Assembly: GCA_002205965.3 (NCBI GenBank) | Contig: NADL03000012.1 | Location: 558,001 to 622,000, forward strand | Source: Kappaphycus alvarezii | Lineage: Eukaryota; Rhodophyta; Florideophyceae; Gigartinales; Solieriaceae | Length of the DNA: 64,000 bases | Direction: 5' to 3' | Part shown: positions 57,897-64,000 of the stretch, piece after piece | How the letters are laid out: each line of letters begins with the position of its first letter | Position numbering within the stretch: the first letter of the stretch is position 1 | Translations under genes and position numbers: made by a program | Notes under the pieces: generated by a model | Told to the model about the DNA's origin: nothing | The model's input: the letters and a program-made list of their open reading frames with translations, nothing else | The model's database searches: none

Positions 57897-58948
57897 TCGG
57901 CCTACCTTAAAATTGAGTAAATTTGAAACATCAAGAGAGGACAGTTGAATGAAAAAACCACAGCATCAGAGTCGGAATTTCTTTTCGTCAGCGCTGGCTG
58001 CGCTGCATTATTTGCTCATTTTTATTTTATTTTATAACTTTTGAGGAACATTAGTGCCTACAGTAGATACCGCGGCTCAAAGAAGGAGGCAGGTACGTTT
58101 TACACATGTTACATGCTTTCGTTGCCACTTGAGGAATGACGCTAGAAGCCCATCGGAAACGCCTCACTCCGAGGGCTGTACTTTTCGTCACTCATAGCGT
58201 CGATAAACTTGCCAGAATCCCTTCGAGGGTGATAAAAGGAAGCACCATGCTCTGGAAGATGCGCAAGGGTCTCTTGTACAAGGCAGCAACGGACTACTGC
58301 ACAACAGAACTAATACTGTACAGTAATAGAGATTTGGCATTCATAAATCTGGCCTAAAAATAAAAAAATGTTTAATTTATATAATGCGCATTACTTTTTC
58401 GCCAGATATTCTGCAAATTCCGCGAACATGTCGTTTTTTTGTAAAACTTATCTTCAATAAAAGGGCTTGGTCCCCCGAAATCCGCGTATTTCAGGAAGCA
58501 TTGAACCCTTGAGCTCTTAAGACTATGAGTAAAACGTTTCTAAAAAACCTAATTTTTTGATCAAAAATAATCCGCTCACAATACCGGATATTTATTATAA
58601 ATGAGAGCATTATTTTTTGTATCATTCTATTAAAAAGATTTAAGTTCACTTCATTGAATCAATGCACTGAAATCATACTGGATGGGTTTTCCTCTAGACA
58701 TGTTCGCGGAAAATACGCGCTAATAGAAATATTTACGGAATGGCGTGGCTTGTTTGTTTTCCGTTCGCAGGATAAAAAAGAACGATAGGCAACAAAAAAT
58801 TTCATAGAAACAAAAAAAGAAATGTGAAATTTTTGTGTTTTTGGGGACACGCTCAATTTGGACCTTTGCAGTTGAATTTTTCCGTTAGGAGCCCTTCTTT
58901 TGTTGCCGCCAGCCCCTATTCAGGCTATAAATCTTTCCAATTATAACA
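57897..58948. other. AT-rich intergenic stretch
   Basis: No supported gene; composition falls towards AT-rich from about 58.3 kb. A GTAC element (ACTGTACAGTAAT, about 58314-58327) lies about 620 bases before the next ORF. Confidence 0.45.
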
Positions 58949-59826
58949 ATGAACTCAGTCAAAACTCTAACAGAGAACTCTGAAGCAGTCTTGCACTTAC
59001 GTAGACTATTTGAGACAAAAAATAACGGGCCACAAGAAAACAGAATTTTTCTACAAACTATGAAAGCTATTTCAGGAGCACTTTCTAATTGCCTTTCGGC
59101 ATGTTCAAAAAAAAGAGATCCGAATTCCTTGAGCACGGTCCAGAAAATAAGTTTTAAAGGTTTATTTTCGTCGTATATCGTTTTATACTGAGGTCTTATG
59201 ATGATGTAAATTCTGGTTACAGTGAATCAGATTTGAGTACAAGATCCGTTAAAAGTTTCGAGGTGGTTGCTGTGAATCTTATGTATTTGGTATCCTCATG
59301 GATTGAGCCTGAGACTATGAAAAAGCGGTTGTCACTTTCAATTGTGTTCCCACCCGTCGTCCGATCCGCTGATTTCAGTTATCCTATAGATACTTTTCAT
59401 CGCACTATATTTGAAGTATAACTTACAGGGCCAGAGCTTTGAGCGTAAAAGATTTTTGGATCTTTCAAGTTTGAAGCGACTTTAAAAAAGTCGCGGGAGA
59501 AGAAGGACGAATCAATTTTATCTATTTTGAAGATATCTCTGCCTTTTGAAGTTGAGACTTACGCCCACGATAAGCTAATAAAAGCTCTTCTGCTAAGTGA
59601 CACCAAGCTCCTTTATGTTGAGATAAAGGCCTCTGTGGATACATATGGGCTACTTATCTGCAATCAAGCTTCAAAGGTTGTTGGCTGAAATAGATTAACT
59701 TGTTAAAATTCGAATTTCCCCATCTCTTTGTAATGAATTGCAACATTCTGAAATTTTATCTTGTAAGAAAGCAGAAAACGTAAGAGTAAGTGAAGATTCA
59801 TGCGAAATTGCTTTCAAAGGAGCTTC
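58949..59826 (+). pseudogene. Unknown protein in AT-rich DNA, frame-disrupted
   Basis: Consecutive plus-strand segments form a coherent helical protein of about 290 residues. It starts MNSVKTLTENSEAVLHLRRL and continues with FLQTMKAISGALSNCLSACS. After a short break come STRSVKSFEVVAVNLMYLVS and RLSLSIVFPPVVRSADFSYP. Later parts include KIFGSFKFEATLKKSREKKD, KLIKALLLSDTKLLYVEIKA and VKIRISPSLCNELQHSEILS. Several stops and frame changes separate the parts. I recognise no family. Composition is AT-rich like the island at 12.8-17.4 kb. It ends where the second Harbinger remnant appears to begin. Confidence 0.4.
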
Positions 59827-60965
59827 AATCGCCCGTGCCCCAACTTGCACCCGATCCCAACCTCACCACCCACTTCACCTCAAATTAGCCCCCATCTCCC
59901 CCCAACCTCCGCCCTACTTCACCCTGACCTCGCCGCTTACCTTAAACCCCCACGCACCCTACCGCAACCCGTACCTTACCCCCAATCGTCCCCCCATCTC
60001 TGCCTTCACTGCTCTCCCACTCGGCCATTTTCACAAACCATGCAGTAGGATCAGCGCAGAAACTTTCAATTACGGCGACAACAGAGCTGATAGAGATTGA
60101 GCCTGTCCCTCCCAATCTTTCGTAGTCGCTGAAATCAACGCGGCCGCGACAGAAAAAACGGAGAAATGTCTCGGGTCGACAACAAACAACTCGCCTCGCA
60201 ACCCGCCTCGAAATAGTGCAGATAGAGAGAAGACAGACCGCAATTCCCGCTTTATAGCCGAAAAAATCTGCTCGTCGCTAGGAATATTCCTGCAACCAAG
60301 GAACACCCTTCCTAAGATTGTTTGAAGATCTTTAAAACAGCTGCGAAACACATCAACGCAAAACATATAGTGAAACAGCTCGTTTCAGCGAAACTAGTTC
60401 AAGACAGTTACAAGAAGTTGCGAGCTGCCTTCGAGAGGACCGAAAAGCAAGACTAGTTGCGGCCAAGGGCAGCGGGAGATGTTGATGAAATGGAGGCTTT
60501 TTATGAAAGAAGATATAGAAGAACAGTGGATAAAAAGGGACTAGCTAAAAGCTGCAAAAGAAATGGAAGCAAGCAAGGATTGGATTGGGAGGGAGACGAA
60601 AAAAATGGCGAAAAAACAGCGAGAAAGTGATGGTTCCAGAAAATGATGGTTTTCCAATGGCGAGAGTCCTTTGATGAACTTTGATCCCGCATTGGAACGA
60701 ATTCGCAAATCACCGAAACTACCTGTGGTTTGTTAGAAATTGGAGAGGTAGTTTTTTTTGTCGCATCCAAAGAATAGAGACCTTGTTCGCGTCGAACTCG
60801 ATAGGAGGCGGCTAAATGTTGAGCGTGAGCGTCTTCAATTCTAGTTTTGAGGAACTACAGAAGGACAGGGTTGAGCGCTCGAGAGTTGAAGGCGTCACAA
60901 AACCTTGAGCTTCGCAAGCGCCCTCATGATCGAGAATTTTGCCGCAATTGAGAAATATGCTGACT
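59827..60965 (+). pseudogene. Harbinger Myb-like partner remnant
   Basis: A Pro-rich leader (59.84-60.05 kb) is followed by LVSAKLVQDSYKKLRAAFER near 60.38-60.44 kb. This aligns with the VTPKRLQDRYKKLMDAFAKK block of the better preserved copy. A later RVELDRRRLNVERERLQF (about 60.79-60.84 kb) aligns with its IEREKLALDRDRM coil. Stops and frame changes are numerous. Confidence 0.5.
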
Positions 60966-61038
60966 AGGGAGGAATGGAATCAGGATAACACTTTCAAATT
61001 GAAACAATAGTCTACAATAATGCTAGCTTTCCCGGTCT

Positions 61039-61100
61039 CGCGGGGCCCCTGTGGGGAATTCCACTCGCGCTTCGCGCGGGATTCGCTTCGCAGTCTTTAT
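61039..61100. repeat. GC-rich hairpin zone between the convergent remnants
   Basis: CCCC-TGT-GGGG and CGCGC-TTC-GCGCG stems lie close together in otherwise AT-leaning DNA, in the same position between convergent genes as the hairpins at 29407-29522. Confidence 0.55.
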
Positions 61101-61149
61101 CCTCGCTTATTATGGCCCCTCTTCGAAGCATTGTTTAGTTTCCATTCAT

Positions 61150-62348
61150 CTCTTAAAGCTAAATGACACTTTCAATTGTAGTTGGACGCTAGTCGAAATA
61201 AGCAGACGTCTGCAGAAGATTCAAAAATACTCTCAAATTGTAAAACAGCATTGATGCAAGGTATAGGTTCCGACAGGCCACTCCTTTACTTTTATTCTAT
61301 GTTTTTAAAAAAAAGTTATGAAGTAAGCATTGATTTATTGAAAATACTCTCTATAGTCACCCTCATTGTCTGAATAATTTTTTAAACCCGCTGTGAACTG
61401 TTTTAGGTTGCTATATTCATACGGGTCGTGCAAGAACCTTCTCAGGTTGTGCCGATAGTCTCCATAGAGACAAAATTGCTAACCATGAGCACTCAGAACT
61501 GAAGAAAGTAACCCCCAGAAATTCTCCTAGAGTATAGAGTTTCATAATCAAGACGTCTTCTAATAGGCCCAACGATGTGGAAAATCAATACATGTGAAAT
61601 AGTAACAGATTGAAACTTCATGGAATGCTACCTATTATGACCGCTATACGCTCCTATTTGCACCATGTGACTGAATCATGTGACTGCCACTCGGACGGGC
61701 TATACCGATAAAGGTGCCATCTGTAAATCCAACGCAATTAAAAATGCCCCTTTTTTGGCTCAAACTGCGTCAAAGTAGATCTGGACACAAATGAATAAAG
61801 GAATTACTCAAGCGTAAGGTCAAAATTCTTCCTGAAGTAGAAAGAATCTACCCTTGCAACCCCAGAAACCTCTGGTAGCCTTGAACTGTGCTTTCCAAGC
61901 AATAATTAGAGACCGATTCATCAAGCTAGAAATGCTAATCGACTGCGAATAACACATATGATAAGTACAGTGGTAACAGCAATACGACTGCATCGAGTGG
62001 CAGTTTGAGCTGACGGTCAGGATGTCACTCGTTGCAATAGCGCCACGTGATCTTCTTCGAAACGAAATGGAAGAACTGAATCGGCGTTGGTGAATCCGTT
62101 AGAGTTTTTGAAAAGGAAGATATGCTAATCCTGTTGCTTCGTCGAAGTAAATTTGAATAGTCCGTCGTTGATAGACGTGTCCTGTACGGAACGATTAGTA
62201 AAGGAACTGATGATGCGGATGATGTTCTGAGCACTCTTGATGGAGGGATAAAAATTGCGTATGCAATAGCTGTCTTCCATTTATATGCTCTGTTCCGGCA
62301 GGCTGCTTCCGTATATTCTCTGATTTTTCCATTTGACATGCTGATCAA
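61150..62348 (-). pseudogene. Harbinger transposase remnant
   Basis: On the minus strand, NCVGFTDGTFIGIARPSG (about 61690-61741) is nearly the same as the CVGFIDGTVIGIARPG block of the first copy. CLYGDYRHNLRRFLHDPY near 61.45 kb aligns with YGDSGYNVRTF, with the second catalytic Asp still present but the Gly after it lost. The N-terminal region at 62.35-62.03 kb (RNRAYKWKTAIAYAIF) is basic as in the family. The C-terminal Glu block was not found. Clearly inactive. Confidence 0.6.
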
Positions 62349-62350
62349 AG

Positions 62351-63080
62351 ATCTACTTTAGGCTCTCGCTCAGTACGGGGCAGCTTTTCCCTCTTTTCTG
62401 TACAAATCTTGTTCAATTATCGAAGGTTTCTGCGCAATCAAATTCAAATTTCTGAAATGCATTTAGATCTTTTCTCAACTACGCATTTTGATTGCCAATA
62501 GTAAACTCTTAAATTCATGAATTTCCCTAAGTGAAAACTCTCAAAGCTTTCGAGGTATTGTTTCGGACTGTAATTTAGGAGACAGTACAGATGAGCTAGA
62601 TATGTGGCCTGCGCGCGACAAACTGAAAACTGAGTACATCGTTGGACCAATGCAGCGTACTGTCCATATTACTGTAAGCATTGCCGATTTGTGCAAAAGA
62701 GCTCGGGGATGGACCAACTGGCTCAATGCTTTACTGAAGATATTTAACCGACAACAGTGCAAGGCAACAGGAGTCGAAGCCAATATGTGGATAATACGTA
62801 ATTCTCGGACATAAAGCGTAGACTGCTGAAATGCTAGTGAAGTAGAGGTCTGATGTCACCAACACCTTTCCACCCCTCCGTATGGCATACGACGTCATAT
62901 TAACATCGCCATTCCAGCAGAGATATACATGGGAACACGCGAAACGCGTGCTTCTGCCAACGCAGAGGAGTGAAGAAAGCTTAGAAAGCTCTCCAGAAAA
63001 GTGATTCCCACTCACGGTGAAGATCTTCCGGTATGATCGAAAATAGGACAGAAGTTTGTGCTATTAGCTTTTGGTTCGCG
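62351..63080. other. Stretch without a supported gene
   Basis: A 70-codon plus-strand frame (62602-62814) looks protein-like (GPMQRTVHITVSIADLCKRA) but has no recognised motif. It may be a fragment. Confidence 0.35.
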
Positions 63081-64000
63081 ATATTCCATGCTTGCTATAA
63101 AGTCGACGGTAATTGATTGGTGCAAGGCTCAGTGGGTGCTCGAAGGTCAAAGTGAAAACTCGGCTTTATCAGCAGCTTAGTCATGCCATTTGGTCCACGC
63201 GCAACATGATCAAGGGTAAGCTAATCAAAAAATGCGCGAAGAAGCTCAAAAAGGAGGAATTAGTTAACTAGTTCTTCACTGATGGACTGAGCGCAGGGAA
63301 TTTGAGCAGCTATTTGGAACTTAGTGATAGTATTTACAATAATTTGGGTTTCAAAGATACGGGTTCGTTTGGCTTGTTCGCAAGGCGGTAGCATAACACC
63401 AGAAGTTGGAAAAATTGGGAAATTGGGCATAATCTGGCTTAAAGGCTCTCAATAAGGCGATAGAATACCTTCTTATTGGTCAGAAGGTATTTTTCAGACA
63501 CAAGCGCATTTCAGGACTTGATGTCCTGGGAGTTTTGCCAAAAGTTGGCCCTCTTACCGACAGCTACGGGTATTAAAGTCATGGTAGCAGACGGAACCGT
63601 TCCCTATGGTCATCGGGACGAAGGAAGACTGGAAGCTTCGGCTTTTGTTTACTATCACCAGCTCAATAGAGTCATGAAGCCGGACCGCTTGCCGTTGCAG
63701 AAGATGGAGGAGCTAATCGACGATCTCGCGAGGGCTACTGAATTGAAGATATTGGACTTGTAAATATGTTATTGGCAGGTTCCGATTCCGGGGGGAATGA
63801 AAGGAGAGGATGAAATTCGTATGTATTAGTGGGACGTACAAGAACAAAGTGATATTTTTTGGATTAATGAATGAACCTTCAACGTTCCAAAAGATGAACA
63901 TGGGAACACTTCCGCCGTTGCGAGCAAGTCTTTGAGGCGAGCAAGTCTTGGAAAGGATTCGAGGGAGAATGTGAAGATCAAAGTGAGAAACTGCAGCTTC
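63081..64000 (+). mobile_element. Fossil Ty3/gypsy-type retroelement, partial, runs off the window
   Basis: YYHQLNRVMKPDRLPLQKME near 63.65-63.71 kb is the gypsy reverse transcriptase YRxLNxxTxxDRYPLPxxD block, with continuation in the next 250 bases. A gag-like, lysine-rich stretch lies near 63.2 kb (IKGKLIKKCAKKLKKEE). It is broken in several places. LTRs not seen; the 3' part lies beyond the window. Confidence 0.6.

Larger units (their letters stand above)
59827..62350. mobile_element. Decayed PIF/Harbinger transposon, second copy
   Basis: Same plan as the element at 28274-30892: a plus-strand Pro-rich and Myb-like partner, a GC-rich hairpin zone, then a minus-strand transposase. The sequence is much more decayed and diverged. 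The ends are approximate and terminal repeats were not identified. Confidence 0.6.

Noticed and set aside
1-64000. CRISPR arrays, operons, Shine-Dalgarno sites
   Set aside because: No regularly spaced repeats and no bacterial gene order; the window is eukaryotic.

Overview
This is eukaryotic nuclear DNA. The best guess at source is a red alga (florideophyte-like): the recognisable host genes look intronless and compact, they are separated by dense transposon blocks, and the transposons (two-gene Harbingers, MULEs, a small Ty1/copia element with a copia-type primer site) fit published red algal genomes. No ribosomal, organellar or tRNA gene was found to settle this, so the assignment is an inference. 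Almost every multi-domain reading frame, in host genes and in transposons, is interrupted by single-base frame changes. Reading both sides of each change restores family-specific sequence, so either the assembly carries indel errors or decay is widespread.

Layout, left to right. (1) 0.2-1.1 kb: a minus-strand Myb/NAM-like DNA-binding gene. (2) 2.7-8.5 kb: two convergent host genes whose 3' ends meet near 3.3 kb, NOL12/RRP17 (rRNA processing, plus strand) and REV3 (catalytic subunit of DNA polymerase zeta, minus strand). (3) 9.4-11.4 kb: a decayed DDE_Tnp_4 (Harbinger-like) element. (4) 12.8-17.4 kb: a sharply AT-rich island with a few small ORFs. (5) 17.4-30.9 kb: three DNA transposons packed almost end to end. 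They are a MULE carrying a Ulp1-like cysteine protease, a MULE whose transposase is preceded in phase by a J-domain and an acidic region, and a PIF/Harbinger with convergent Myb-like and transposase genes separated by strong GC-rich hairpins. (6) 31.9-35.4 kb: a decayed non-LTR (LINE-like) element. (7) 36.2-39 kb: a PWWP plus TFIIS-N/IBD-like (HDGF/LEDGF-type) chromatin gene. (8) 39.2-41.5 kb: a long minus-strand gene of unknown function. (9) 41.7-52.8 kb: mostly non-coding, with a few weak hypothetical ORFs. (10) 52.9-57.9 kb: a fossil Ty1/copia element with two LTRs. (11) 58.9-59.8 kb: an AT-rich unknown gene or pseudogene. (12) 59.8-62.4 kb: a second, badly decayed Harbinger. (13) 63.1 kb to the end: the edge of a fossil Ty3/gypsy element.

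Two genome-wide themes show. Tracts of the pentamer CTGTA/TACAG (GTAC-rich and palindromic) sit a few hundred bases or less upstream of most inferred host gene starts (NOL12, REV3, the PWWP gene, the 41 kb gene and the 44.9 kb ORF). In addition, both Harbinger copies place hairpin-forming GC-rich DNA exactly between their convergent genes. The most unusual gene combinations are the J-domain plus MULE transposase and the Ulp1-bearing MULE.
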